Positions 36,992 to 46,630 of a stretch of 55,346 bases of DNA are shown in pieces. The stretch comes from CAZSSM01 sp964609385 (lineage in GTDB: Bacteria > Planctomycetota > Planctomycetia > Isosphaerales > Isosphaeraceae): NCBI GenBank assembly GCA_964609385.1, contig CAZSSM010000049.1:1-55346 (forward strand). Reading direction: 5' to 3'. Positions within the stretch are counted from its first letter, which is position 1. Each line of letters opens with the position of its first letter. The notes below the pieces were generated by a model, which was given only the letters and a program-made list of their open reading frames with translations, was not told where the DNA came from and ran no database searches. The translations under genes were made by a program, and so were the position numbers.

Positions 36992-39900
36992 TCACCGGCG
37001 ATCCTCGGCGAAGGGCGGCTCAGGGAAGATTCGATCGAACATCCGGCCGAGCAGGGCTTGGAAGTCGTCGCGGTCGTGGAGCGGTTCGAGGAACCGATCG
37101 TTGGCGGTCCGGACCGCGTTGTCCCAACCCGTCGCGATCGCCGAGTCCAACGTCGACACCGCCTCGGCCGCCAGTGCGTCGCGCTCCTGGGCCGACGTGT
37201 CCCCCTCGATGATCGAAGCGCTCAGGGCGAGCCAGCACGCCCCGTTGTAGATTCGGCCCGCGTCTCCGGGCCAGAGCGCAACGTACTCCCGCGTCGCTTT
37301 AGCGGCCTCTCTGCATCGGTTTAGGGCATGGAGGGAACTGGTCAGATTCTGATAATGGTTGCTCAGAAATTGGCGGAACAAGAAGTTGCGCGGATAGGCC
37401 TCGACCAGCGCTCGCTGATGTCCGATCGCCTCGAGGAACTGTTCGACCGCCTCGTCGTGTTCGTCCTGAAACGCGAGCACCATGCCGAGGTTGTTGAAGG
37501 CGCCTCCCAGGGCGCTCCGGTAGCCCGGACGTCCGGGATGATCCCGGACAAGCGATTGGTGGATCGCGATCGCCCGTCGGTGGGACGCCGCCGAGCCATC
37601 GAGGTCCCCACTGGCCCCGAGAACAAGGCCGAGGTTCGTCAAGCCCCTGGCCTGGCCTCTCCGATACTCCGAACTCGACGGGAACTCCGCGCTCAACGAC
37701 TTCCAGGCTTCGATCGCTCGACGGTGCGATGAGGCCGAATCATCCAGATCCCCCTGGATCCCGAGCACGATGCCGAGGTTGGTCAGGCTTCCGGCCAGCC
37801 CGTTCCGATACTCCGGAACCGACGGGAACTCGGTGGTCAACGCCTCGCGGAGGTCGATCGCCTCACGATAGGAGGCTGCCGAGCCGGACAGATCCCCCTG
37901 AGTCCTGAGGACGATGCCGAGGTTGATCAGGCTCGCAGCCAAGCCATCCCGATATTCCGGAACCGAAGCGTACTCCGTCCTCAGCCCCTTCCAGAGGGCG
38001 ATCGACCGGCGGAGGGACGCCGCCGAACCGGACAGTTCCCCCTGAACCTCAAGCCCGAGGCCGAGACTATTGAAGCTCTCAGCCAGACCCTTCCGATAGG
38101 TCGAGACCGACGGATACTCGGTCGTTAACGGCTCTCGGAGGTCGATCGCGCGCCGATGCATCGAAGCCGAACCGGGCAGATCGCCCTGGAGGTAGAGCGT
38201 GTTGCCGAGGTTGGTCAGGCTCCCGGCCAGACCCTCCCGATACCTCGGCTCCGCAGCGACGTCTTCGGTGAGCGACTCCCAGAGGCCGATCGCTCGGCGG
38301 TGGGACGAGGCCGCCTCGACCTGATCCCCCTGCGCCCCCTGCGCGACGCCGAGGCTCTGGAAGCTGATGGCCAGGCCTTTGCGGTACTCCAGCTTGGATG
38401 GGAACTCCGACGTCAAGGACTCCCGGAGCGTGATCGCGCGCCGATGCATCGAGGCCGAACCGGACAGATCGCCCTGAACGCTGAGCGCATTGCCGAGGTT
38501 GGTCAGGCTCGCGGCCAGGCCCTCCCGGTACCTCGGATCGGCGGCGATCTCCTCAATCAGCGACGTAAAGCTGGTGCAGGCCGCCTTCAGTTCCCGTCGC
38601 GAATCCTCGGCGCGACCGAGGATCCCGAGGATTCGGCCGAGCAAGAGACGTCCCCGGGCGAGCAGGAAACGTTCGCGCTCGCTCGGATCGGCCTTGGCGG
38701 CCAGTTCGGTCGTCAGTTGCTCATAGAAGACGCGGGGCTGCTCCAGGAGTCGGTCTCGGAGATCCTCCGAGAGCTGGTCACTCCGGAGCGCCTCCTCGCT
38801 GACGCCTCGGAAGTAGCCCTCGATCGAGGTCATCGCCAGGTCCAGGCGCGACTCCGACTCCGCGTTGGATTTCGCCAACGCGCCGTTGAGCCAGGTCACC
38901 ACCCCCGCGATCACCCCCAGGCTCAACGCACCAACGACCAGGGTCGCCGCCACCGTTGTGGCCAGCGTCCGGTGCTTGCGGACCCAGCGCCACAACCGGG
39001 CCGAGAGCGGATCGCGATGCGCTGAGACCGGCTCGTCGGCCAAGTAACGCTCCAGATCCTCGGCCAGCGCGCGGGCCGATTCATAGCGGTCTTCCAGGCG
39101 AAGGGCCAGCGCCTTCAGCGCGATCGATCCCAAGGCTGCGGGGGCGCGTGGAGAGACCGACTGGGGCGGCGCGATCGCGCCGCGCCGCGCCTTCTCCAGG
39201 GGCGCGATCAGGTCCGTCCCCTGGACCGGGGGACGACCCGTCAGCAGCGCATATAGCGTGGCGCCCAGCGCGTACACATCGGTGGCCGGCCCCAGGGCAT
39301 CCAAGCGGCCCGAGGCCTGCTCCGGGCTCATGTACGACGGTGTCCCCAGGGCGCGACCGGCCCGCGTTGGGTCCGCATCGCTGCCCGAGCGGGGGACCAA
39401 CGCCGCCTCGACGGGCGTCTCCGAATCGGTCTGTGCCTCCGGATCCCGTTGACCGGTCGCCTTGGCCAAGCCCCAGTCAATGATCAGCGTCTCGCCGTAA
39501 CGGCCCAGCATCACGTTGTCCGGCTTCAGGTCCCGGTGAAGCACCCCTCGGGCGTGGGCATACGCGATCGCCTCGCAGACGTCGATGAACCGGCCCAGCA
39601 GACTCCGGAGACGCAGGTTGTACGACGTCATGTCCAGCGACGACAGGTCGTTGTGGAATTGGCCGATGGCCTCCTTCAGCGAGTCGCCTTGGATGAACCG
39701 CATGGCGTAGAACGGCCGGCCGTCGTCGTAGTGGCCCAGGCCGTAGACCGGCACGATCCCCGGATGCTCCAAGTTCCCCGTGATCTCCGCTTCCCGGACG
39801 AACCGTGCGCGGAGCGTGGGATGGTCCTTCTTGTCGTCGCGGATCTCCTTGAGGGCCACCGGGCGACCCAACTCCTCATCGCGGGCCAGGAAGATGCGCC

Positions 39901-40402
39901 CCAAGCCACCCTGGGCATATGGCCGGAGCACCACGAACCGCCCCGTCGGGGATGGGGAATCCGATAGGGCCGGCTTGGCCCGATCGATCGGGCGTTCCGG
40001 CATGACCAGCGTCTCAATGGTCTCGGGGCTCGGCGGCGTGTTGCCATCGGAGTCCCGGTGCTGCTGGGTCGAGGACGGATCCGGATGGGTCCGATCGGAC
40101 CGGACCAGGGCGTCCCTCGCCATCGCGATCGTCTCGCCGAGAGGGATCGCCGTGGCCAGTCTGGCCAACGTGTCGAGGCTCCTCGACGCGTCGTCCCTGT
40201 GAGATCGCTGGTGCAAAGCCACCATCGACTCCAGGACCGCCTGCGCCTCGGCATCCAAGGCCCCCTGATCAAGCAGGATCTGCCCCAACGGCTTGGCCTG
40301 GTCCGAACCCCAAGCACGGATCGCCGCGACGAGCTGATCGCGCTCGATGCAGCCCATTTGCAAAGCGATGATCCCAAATAGGAGTTCGCGATCCGAGTTC
40401 AT
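36992..40402 (-). CDS. Serine/threonine protein kinase with long TPR array (kinase-TPR 2)
   Basis: This 1136-residue protein is built like kinase-TPR 1. An N-terminal LLFGIIALQMGCIERDQL module is followed by a kinase domain (~155-430) with AQGGLGRIFLARDEELGR, Lys185, HRDLKPDNVMLG and DWGLAK. A transmembrane helix (~478-502) and an extensive TPR array (~600-1020) follow. The array repeats about every 48 residues (144 bp), with the pattern EYRxGLAxSLxNLGxxLxxQ then GDLSGSAxSxRRAIxL. It is so regular that the DNA is visibly repetitive between about 37.5 and 38.6 kb. The start is ATG 40402. The stop-to-start gap to the upstream kinase is about 120 bases, so the two may be co-transcribed. Confidence 0.9.
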   Translation of the reverse strand: MNSDRELLFGIIALQMGCIERDQLVAAIRAWGSDQAKPLGQILLDQGALDAEAQAVLESMVALHQRSHRDDASRSLDTLARLATAIPLGETIAMARDALVRSDRTHPDPSSTQQHRDSDGNTPPSPETIETLVMPERPIDRAKPALSDSPSPTGRFVVLRPYAQGGLGRIFLARDEELGRPVALKEIRDDKKDHPTLRARFVREAEITGNLEHPGIVPVYGLGHYDDGRPFYAMRFIQGDSLKEAIGQFHNDLSSLDMTSYNLRLRSLLGRFIDVCEAIAYAHARGVLHRDLKPDNVMLGRYGETLIIDWGLAKATGQRDPEAQTDSETPVEAALVPRSGSDADPTRAGRALGTPSYMSPEQASGRLDALGPATDVYALGATLYALLTGRPPVQGTDLIAPLEKARRGAIAPPQSVSPRAPAALGSIALKALALRLEDRYESARALAEDLERYLADEPVSAHRDPLSARLWRWVRKHRTLATTVAATLVVGALSLGVIAGVVTWLNGALAKSNAESESRLDLAMTSIEGYFRGVSEEALRSDQLSEDLRDRLLEQPRVFYEQLTTELAAKADPSERERFLLARGRLLLGRILGILGRAEDSRRELKAACTSFTSLIEEIAADPRYREGLAASLTNLGNALSVQGDLSGSASMHRRAITLRESLTSEFPSKLEYRKGLAISFQSLGVAQGAQGDQVEAASSHRRAIGLWESLTEDVAAEPRYREGLAGSLTNLGNTLYLQGDLPGSASMHRRAIDLREPLTTEYPSVSTYRKGLAESFNSLGLGLEVQGELSGSAASLRRSIALWKGLRTEYASVPEYRDGLAASLINLGIVLRTQGDLSGSAASYREAIDLREALTTEFPSVPEYRNGLAGSLTNLGIVLGIQGDLDDSASSHRRAIEAWKSLSAEFPSSSEYRRGQARGLTNLGLVLGASGDLDGSAASHRRAIAIHQSLVRDHPGRPGYRSALGGAFNNLGMVLAFQDEHDEAVEQFLEAIGHQRALVEAYPRNFLFRQFLSNHYQNLTSSLHALNRCREAAKATREYVALWPGDAGRIYNGACWLALSASIIEGDTSAQERDALAAEAVSTLDSAIATGWDNAVRTANDRFLEPLHDRDDFQALLGRMFDRIFPEPPFAEDRR

Positions 40403-40522
40403 TGCGTCGATGCCATCTTCTGATACGACCTAAGATCGACAGGATCGATGATGACATCGTAGGTTCTCCGGGTCGGCCCTGCCAGGCGAGATCCTTCGAC
40501 GAGCAAGTGAGGGGCGGACCGC

Positions 40523-43500
40523 TTATGGGTCGTTGACCGCGAAGGGCGGCTCGGGAAAGATCCGGTCGAACAACCCGCCAAGCAAGCGTTGAAAGTCGTC
40601 GCGGTCGCGGAGCGGTTCAAGGTCGGGTGTCGTCGCGGTGAGGACGGGGTCGGCCCAGCCGGCTTCGACGGCCCTTCGGAGCACGGCGACGGTCTCGGCG
40701 GCCAGGTCGTCGCGATCCGGCAGGGGCGTGTCCTCGACTCGCTCCGAGAAGCAGCGGGCCAGGAGGCGGGCCGCGTCGTGGCGGGTGCCCGAATCGATGA
40801 ACTCCAGCGCGAGGTGTTCCCGGATCGCCTCGATCGCCTCCTCGATCCGACCCATCCGGACCAGGAGTTCGGTGAGTTGGCGGTAATGGGTGTTCAGGAA
40901 CTCGCGATACCGGATCACCTGGGGGGCAGCGGCCAGGGCCTCTCTCTGCAGCGCGATCGCCTCGCGATAGACCGGGACCGCCTCGTCCTCCCTCCCGAGC
41001 GCGACGAGGCTCATGCCGAGGTCGTTCAGCGCCCCGCCCAGGCCGTTGACGAAGTCGGACGCGCCGGGCTGATCGGCGACGAGCTGACGCCAATGGGAGA
41101 CCGCATCCCGCATCGCCGACTCCGCCTCGGCCGCTCGGGCCTCGCCCAGGTGGACCACGCCGAGCTTCATGCAGGCCCAGGCGAGTCCCTCACGGTGCTC
41201 CTGGACGTGGGGGTTCTTGGAAGCGAGTTGCTCGAAGTGCCCGATCGCCTCGTCGAGGCGCTGCTCGGCCTCGACCGACCGGCCGGTCTTCATCAAGACC
41301 GTGGCCAAGCTGTTCAGGGAGAGGCCGAGCCCCCTCCGGAAATCGTCGACCTCCGGCTGCAGGTCGACGATTTGCTGCCGAAGCTCAGTCGAGCGCGTAT
41401 AACTCGACTCGGCCTCGACCAAACGCCCCTCGTGTTCCTGGAGCCGGCCGACGTTGTTGTGCGTCCTGGCCAACTGACTGAGGAACTGCGGACGGTCGGG
41501 CTGCTCGGCAATCAGCCGCTCGCCCATGGCGATCGCCTCGCCATAGATCTGCTCGGCCTCGGCGGTCCGACCGATGTCGCGGAGCATGTTGGCGAAGTTC
41601 GACGCGGCGGCCAGGTGGTTGATGCGGAGTTTGGTCAAGCCGGGCTGCTCCTGCTCCAGGGCCTGGTACAGCGCGATGGCCCTCCGGCTGAGCCGCTCCG
41701 ACTCGTCGAATCGAGTTGTATCGTAACAGAAGCGTGCGAGGTTCACGAGATATCCGGTGAGTAACGTGCGGTTCGTGATGTCCTCGGGGTCCTCGGCGAT
41801 GAGCCGCTCGCCCAAATCGACGGCGCGACGGAAGCAGGGCTCGGCTTCATCAAGGCGCCCCTCGATCGCGTGCGCGATGCCCAAGTTCGATTGCACTTGG
41901 GCCGAGACGCTCAGGTAGTCAAGGTTCCGGGGTTGGTCGCTTAAGAGCCGTTCATAGAGGTCGATGGCGCGCTGATAGTGCTGTTTCGCCTCGGCGAGTT
42001 TCCCCTCGAAATTGTCGATCGTGCCGAGGGCGTTCTCGATCTCGGCGAGGTACTTGCGATGCCTGAGGACCGCCGGCTGCTCCTCGGCGAGCTGTACCAG
42101 GAGGCCGGTGGCCCGCCCGTAGTCCCGCTCGGCCTCGCGAAACCGTCCGGCCCGCTTGAGCTGGTTGCCCCGGAAGGCGTGAGCCAAGGCCAGTCCCGCA
42201 CGATGAGCCGGATCGTCCGGTTCGGAACGCCCCAGCGCCTCCCAACGCGCGATGGCGGCGCGTTGCGCCCGATCCGCCTCGGCCAGCTCGCCGCGATCGG
42301 CGAGGATTCCCCCGAGCCGGTCGTAGGCGTCGGCCACTTCGGGGGCGAGGTCCGGATCACCGTCGTATGTCTCGATGAACCGTCGATAGTAGTCGAGGGC
42401 CTGACCGAGAAGTTCGCGCCGGAGGTCATCCAGGGCGGGGTTGTCTTGATGCAGCGCGGCGTAGTCGTCGACGAATCCGGGGTAGGCGACCACCTGCTCG
42501 TTGGCCGCACGAAACGCCTCGGTCATCTTCGCCAAGTAGCGCTGCTCGGAACGCCGCGCACCATCGATCAGGACCAGGGCCACCAACGCCACGATCGTGA
42601 TGACGGCCAAGCTGATCACCGCAGCGAGAGCGGCACGACGATGATGTCGGATCCAGCGTGCCAACCGCTGCCAGGGCGACTCGGGCAGCGCCGTGACCGG
42701 CTCGTCGGCCAGGGCGCGCTCGACCTCCGCGGCCAGCGCGCGGGCCGACTCGTAGCGGTCCTCAACCCGCAACGACAGGGCCTTTAGACTCACCGCCGCA
42801 AGGGCCTTGGGCGCCCGTGTCGTATGGGTGCTCACCGGCGTGATCTCGCCGCGACGGACCCGCCTCAGGACCTCCAAGTTGCTCGACCCTTCGACCGGGG
42901 CGCGGCCGGTCAGAACCGCGTAGAGGATCGCCCCCAAACTGTAGATGTCCGTGGTCGGCCCCAGCGCCTCCTTCTGCCCCGAAGCTTGCTCCGGGCTCAT
43001 GTAGGACGGCGTCCCCAGCACCTTGCCCTCGCGGGTCAGGTCCGACTCATCGCTCGAGGGCACGACTAGTGGACCGGTTCGCAAGCCGTCTCGCTCCGGC
43101 GCGACCGACGACCGACCGGTCGCCTTGGCCAAGCCCCAGTCGATGATCAACGTCTCACCGTAGGGACCCAGCATCACGTTCGACGGTTTCAGATCCCGAT
43201 GGAGCACGCCCCGCGCATGTGCGTAAGCGATCGCCTCACAGACATCGAGGAAACGCGTCAGCAATTGACGGAGTCGTAGATTGTACGACGTTGCGTCCAG
43301 GTCCGACGACTCCCGATGGAACGCGTTGATGGCCCCCTGCAGGCTCTCGCCGTCAATGAACCGCATGGCGTAGAAGGGCCGGCCATCCTCGTAACGGCCC
43401 AGACCATAGACCGGCACGATCGCCGGGTGCTCCAGGTTGCCATTGATCTCCGCTTCGAGCATGAATCGCGAACGGCTTTGGATATCATGGGCATGGGTGT

Positions 43501-44158
43501 GCCGGATTTCCTTGAGGGCCACCTCGCGGCCCAACTCCTCGTCGCGGGCCAGGTAGACCTCGCCCAGCCCGCCACGGGCGTGGGGCCGAAGGATTCGGAA
43601 CCGACCGCCGGGCGTCATCTGTCCCGCCACCCCCTTCGCATCGCCTCGAGCATCGATCGCGCCCGATGCGACAGCCGCCGTTGACCCGGCGAACGGTTCG
43701 GTCGAGGGATCGGTTGCCTGCACCCAGGTCGCCTCGTCCTGCACCGTCGAGCCGGCTTCAGAAGCCCCTTCAACATCTGGATGGGGCTCGCGTCGAGTCG
43801 GCTCGACCGGCTCCCCAACGCTGAAGACGGGTTCGCCCTCCAACGGCTCCTGGAGTTCCTCGAACACCGACGCGATCGCCGATGACTGGTCTGGGAACCG
43901 GCTCTGATAGGTCGACGGGGTGACGACTTCGCCGTCCCGTCGACGCAACTCAACCTCCAAGGCGATCAACGAGCGGAGCAGGAGTTCCCGATCCAAGTCC
44001 TCCGGCGCGTCCTTCCAGACCGCCTCGATCCGCGTCCGGTCCCTGGACTGCCAGTCGGCCTCGAATCGGTTCAGCATCTCGATCAGCCGGAGCCGCTGCT
44101 CCGGTGTCATCGTGTCGCGTCGCTCGGCGTCGACGAAGCGATCTGGATCGATCGGCAT
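40523..44158 (-). CDS. Serine/threonine protein kinase with TPR repeats (kinase-TPR 3)
   Basis: This ~1211-residue protein is first in the kinase cluster. Its N-terminal ~90 residues differ from the other two TPR kinases and instead resemble the N-terminus of the WD40 kinase at 3489-7022 (ALEVELRRRDGEVVTPSTYQ, SRFPD compared with LMLERQLRIESGEHPRTSEYQ, RRFPE). The kinase domain has ARGGLGEVYLARDEELGREV, ALKEI, HRDLKPSNVMLG, DWGLAK and GTPSYMSPEQA. A transmembrane helix (AALAAVISLAVITIVALVAL) and many TPR-like repeats follow. ATG 44158 is chosen because AGGAG lies 9 bases upstream; ATG 44167 abuts it. Confidence 0.9.
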   Translation of the reverse strand: MPIDPDRFVDAERRDTMTPEQRLRLIEMLNRFEADWQSRDRTRIEAVWKDAPEDLDRELLLRSLIALEVELRRRDGEVVTPSTYQSRFPDQSSAIASVFEELQEPLEGEPVFSVGEPVEPTRREPHPDVEGASEAGSTVQDEATWVQATDPSTEPFAGSTAAVASGAIDARGDAKGVAGQMTPGGRFRILRPHARGGLGEVYLARDEELGREVALKEIRHTHAHDIQSRSRFMLEAEINGNLEHPAIVPVYGLGRYEDGRPFYAMRFIDGESLQGAINAFHRESSDLDATSYNLRLRQLLTRFLDVCEAIAYAHARGVLHRDLKPSNVMLGPYGETLIIDWGLAKATGRSSVAPERDGLRTGPLVVPSSDESDLTREGKVLGTPSYMSPEQASGQKEALGPTTDIYSLGAILYAVLTGRAPVEGSSNLEVLRRVRRGEITPVSTHTTRAPKALAAVSLKALSLRVEDRYESARALAAEVERALADEPVTALPESPWQRLARWIRHHRRAALAAVISLAVITIVALVALVLIDGARRSEQRYLAKMTEAFRAANEQVVAYPGFVDDYAALHQDNPALDDLRRELLGQALDYYRRFIETYDGDPDLAPEVADAYDRLGGILADRGELAEADRAQRAAIARWEALGRSEPDDPAHRAGLALAHAFRGNQLKRAGRFREAERDYGRATGLLVQLAEEQPAVLRHRKYLAEIENALGTIDNFEGKLAEAKQHYQRAIDLYERLLSDQPRNLDYLSVSAQVQSNLGIAHAIEGRLDEAEPCFRRAVDLGERLIAEDPEDITNRTLLTGYLVNLARFCYDTTRFDESERLSRRAIALYQALEQEQPGLTKLRINHLAAASNFANMLRDIGRTAEAEQIYGEAIAMGERLIAEQPDRPQFLSQLARTHNNVGRLQEHEGRLVEAESSYTRSTELRQQIVDLQPEVDDFRRGLGLSLNSLATVLMKTGRSVEAEQRLDEAIGHFEQLASKNPHVQEHREGLAWACMKLGVVHLGEARAAEAESAMRDAVSHWRQLVADQPGASDFVNGLGGALNDLGMSLVALGREDEAVPVYREAIALQREALAAAPQVIRYREFLNTHYRQLTELLVRMGRIEEAIEAIREHLALEFIDSGTRHDAARLLARCFSERVEDTPLPDRDDLAAETVAVLRRAVEAGWADPVLTATTPDLEPLRDRDDFQRLLGGLFDRIFPEPPFAVNDP

Positions 44159-44724
44159 CGGAGTCATCTCCTGGTTTCTCAAGCGGCAGGAATCGATGGG
44201 GCCCATGCAGCGGGACGGCTCGAGGCCCGATCACCAGGAGAACGGATCTCCGGGACGATCGCGTCTCACGACGCTCAGCAAATGACGCAATTCATCACGT
44301 TGGCTTTCGTGCCGACGGGGGCTTCCCATCGGCACGTCTCTTCCGCGAGGATCGCCGAGGAGCAGCGGTCACGAGACGATCATATCCCTGGTCGCTGACC
44401 CAATCCATGCCAGGATGGACTCGGCGCCGATCTCGCCCCAGCACCCGCCCCATTGCCTAAATCGTTGGAACCAAACCCCTCACTCACGACCGCTCCGGTT
44501 CTCTTCAGAGCACCCTGACAGAACAAGTCAACCCAATTCGGGTCATGTTGAATCGAACAAACGCCGAAACGATGACTCGGCGAGACATCCCGGATTGCCT
44601 GTCCGAGATCTCGGGATAGCCGGTACTCCCGAATGGTGAGGCCGCTCGGTCCTCATCGCGCATGCCCATCCCATGATTACACGACGGCTCCCATCACTTC
44701 CCTGAGTTTTCAAAGGACTCGGCG
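44159..44724. other. Divergent intergenic region kinase-TPR 3 / PEP-CTERM gene
   Basis: No gene is supported. Promoters of the kinase cluster and the PEP-CTERM gene must lie here, but I could not assign boxes with confidence. Confidence 0.4.
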
Positions 44725-45486
44725 ATGTTCAATCGTCTGAACCAGCTCGTTGCTGGGCTGGCCGTAGCCGCTATGGCAGCCCAAGCCTCAGCGCAGCGGA
44801 TCGACTTCGAAACCGCGCCGGACGGCAGCACGCCCGTCGATAACGCTGCGCTGACCGATGCCTATACGATCGATTCCGGTTCGGTCCGCTTCTTCTTCGA
44901 CACCAATGGCAACCTCGAGTTCGATGCCGGAGTCGACGTCTTGCCCCTCTTCGAGGCATCCAACGACTCCGACTCCAACCCACAGGGCTACCTCTCGGCC
45001 GACGGCAGCTTCGACTCCGACTTCAGCGCCGACGGATTGCTAGGCGACTTCTTCCTGCGTCAGCCCGACGGCATCGGCGTCCTGCCTGGCCCGTTCGTCA
45101 TCGACTACGACACCAATCTCCCGATCGATCAGCTCTCCGGCGAGATCTGGGACATCGACGGCGGCGCGAACACCGAGCAGTGGCGTGTCGACGTGCTCGA
45201 CGCCAACAACGGCCTGCTTACTCAGCAGCTCTCGCCGCTGGGCGCCTTGGGCAGCGGCAACGCCCCGCTCGACTCGCGCCCTTGGACCTTCGAATTCACC
45301 GATCTGGCCGCGCTCAGCGCCCCGGTCGACAGGGTCGTGCTCAACTTCGTGGGCACCAAGACCGACGGCATCGGCCTGGCCTTCAACAACTTCGACGTCC
45401 AGGTCATCCCCGAGCCCAGCGCGATCGCCCTGACCGGCCTCGGCCTGGTCCTCGTCGCCGGTGCCGGGCTCCGACGACGGAGCTGA
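44725..45486 (+). CDS. PEP-CTERM domain secreted protein
   Basis: This 253-residue exported protein has an N-terminal signal peptide (LNQLVAGLAVAAMAAQASAQ). The mature domain is Asp/Asn-rich and beta-strand-rich, ending in VIPEPSAIALTGLGLVLVAG and a basic ARG-type tail (GLRRRS). The PEP motif, helix and Arg tail are the exosortase sorting signal, so the protein should be cut and attached or released at the outer envelope. The mature part suggests a surface or matrix protein rather than an enzyme. The start has AAAGGA upstream. No exosortase gene is in this window. Confidence 0.88.
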   Translation: MFNRLNQLVAGLAVAAMAAQASAQRIDFETAPDGSTPVDNAALTDAYTIDSGSVRFFFDTNGNLEFDAGVDVLPLFEASNDSDSNPQGYLSADGSFDSDFSADGLLGDFFLRQPDGIGVLPGPFVIDYDTNLPIDQLSGEIWDIDGGANTEQWRVDVLDANNGLLTQQLSPLGALGSGNAPLDSRPWTFEFTDLAALSAPVDRVVLNFVGTKTDGIGLAFNNFDVQVIPEPSAIALTGLGLVLVAGAGLRRRS

Positions 45487-45652
45487 GTCCCGACGACGCA
45501 TCCTTATGATTTGAATCCGAGCAAAACAAGCGGCTCTCGGGCTCCCGAACGAGCGACCGACGAACACATCATCGATTCTCGTTCGGGTCTTTGAACCAAT
45601 TCCAGCCTGGCCCAATTCGTTTCTGAAGTAATGATGGGTCGGCGCGGACGGT

Positions 45653-46630
45653 TCATTCCGACTCGCGGTCCACACCCTGACCTTGACGGACCCGACGGAT
45701 CTCGAACAGGTAGGGCCAATACTTGCCGGTGACCAGGAGGTGACCGGTGATCGGATTGAATGCGATCCCGTTGAGCACATCGGAGTTCGGATCCAGCGCG
45801 TTGTATTCGTCGCGGGTCAGCGACTCGACCAGGGGGAGCAGGTCCAGCCATTCCAGGACCCGGCCGGTCCCGGGATCGACCACGACGACATACCGGGTCT
45901 GATAGATATTCGCATAGATCTGGCCGTTTTGATACTCCAGCTCGTTGAGGTTGGTGATCTCGCGACCCGCGTCGGTGACCCGCAATGGGCGCCCGACCGG
46001 CCGGAGCGTCGACGGGTCGAGGAACCGGAGCTGCGCTGAGCCGTCGCTCATGATCAGGCGATCGGTGTCGGGGGCATAGGTCAACCCCCAGCCCTGGCCT
46101 CGGTAGCCGAACTCATCGATCAGTTCGAGGGTCGTCTTGTCGTAGATCAGGCCGACCCGCTCCTTCCAGGTCAGTTGATAGAGCCGATCGCCTCGGATCG
46201 CGATCCCCTCGCCGAACAGGTTGGCGTCCAAGCGCTGTTGGAGGCGTTCCGGGTCGTCGGGTCCGTTGGGGGCCCCGGTCGTCGGATCGACGGGATGCCG
46301 GAGGATCGCCGAGCGTCGGTAGCGGCCGGTCCCCTCAAAGAGCCAGAGCCGCCCCTCGGCATCGCGATCGTAGGTCAACCCTTGGGTGAAGGCGCGACGA
46401 TCGTGCGGGTATCGCGCGACGATCTCGACCTGGCTCACGGGCGCGGGCCGACGCCCCCGTTGGTACTGCGCCCAGGCCCCCCAAGCCCCGAGGCCGACGA
46501 CGATCAGGCTCAAACCAACCGTTCCGAAGATGAAGCGGCGCCGAGACTTCGGGCGAGACGCCTTGGGCGTCGACGCACGGGCCGACGAGGTGGGGACCGA
46601 CTCGGTGGCGGTCGCGGATTCGGGGCTCAT
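45653..46630 (-). CDS. Glutaminyl-peptide cyclotransferase (plant/bacterial beta-propeller type)
   Basis: This ~325-residue protein belongs to the glutamine cyclotransferase family, which converts N-terminal glutamine of peptides to pyroglutamate. Family segments are YPHDRRAFTQGLTYD, LFGEGIAIRGDRLYQLTW, TYAPDTDRLIMSDGS, NLNELEYQNGQIYANIYQT and LNGIAFNPITGHLLVTGKYW. These make up the five-bladed propeller. A membrane helix (~33-52) anchors the domain outside the cytoplasm. The start is taken at 46630, because the upstream extension to 46714 is not family-like; GGGAGG lies 12 bases upstream, rather far. Confidence 0.88.
   Translation of the reverse strand: MSPESATATESVPTSSARASTPKASRPKSRRRFIFGTVGLSLIVVGLGAWGAWAQYQRGRRPAPVSQVEIVARYPHDRRAFTQGLTYDRDAEGRLWLFEGTGRYRRSAILRHPVDPTTGAPNGPDDPERLQQRLDANLFGEGIAIRGDRLYQLTWKERVGLIYDKTTLELIDEFGYRGQGWGLTYAPDTDRLIMSDGSAQLRFLDPSTLRPVGRPLRVTDAGREITNLNELEYQNGQIYANIYQTRYVVVVDPGTGRVLEWLDLLPLVESLTRDEYNALDPNSDVLNGIAFNPITGHLLVTGKYWPYLFEIRRVRQGQGVDRESE

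Noticed and set aside
37300..38560. Repetitive DNA that might be mistaken for a CRISPR-like or satellite array
   Set aside because: The period is 144 bp and in frame with TPR units of a kinase; there are no short repeats with unique spacers.
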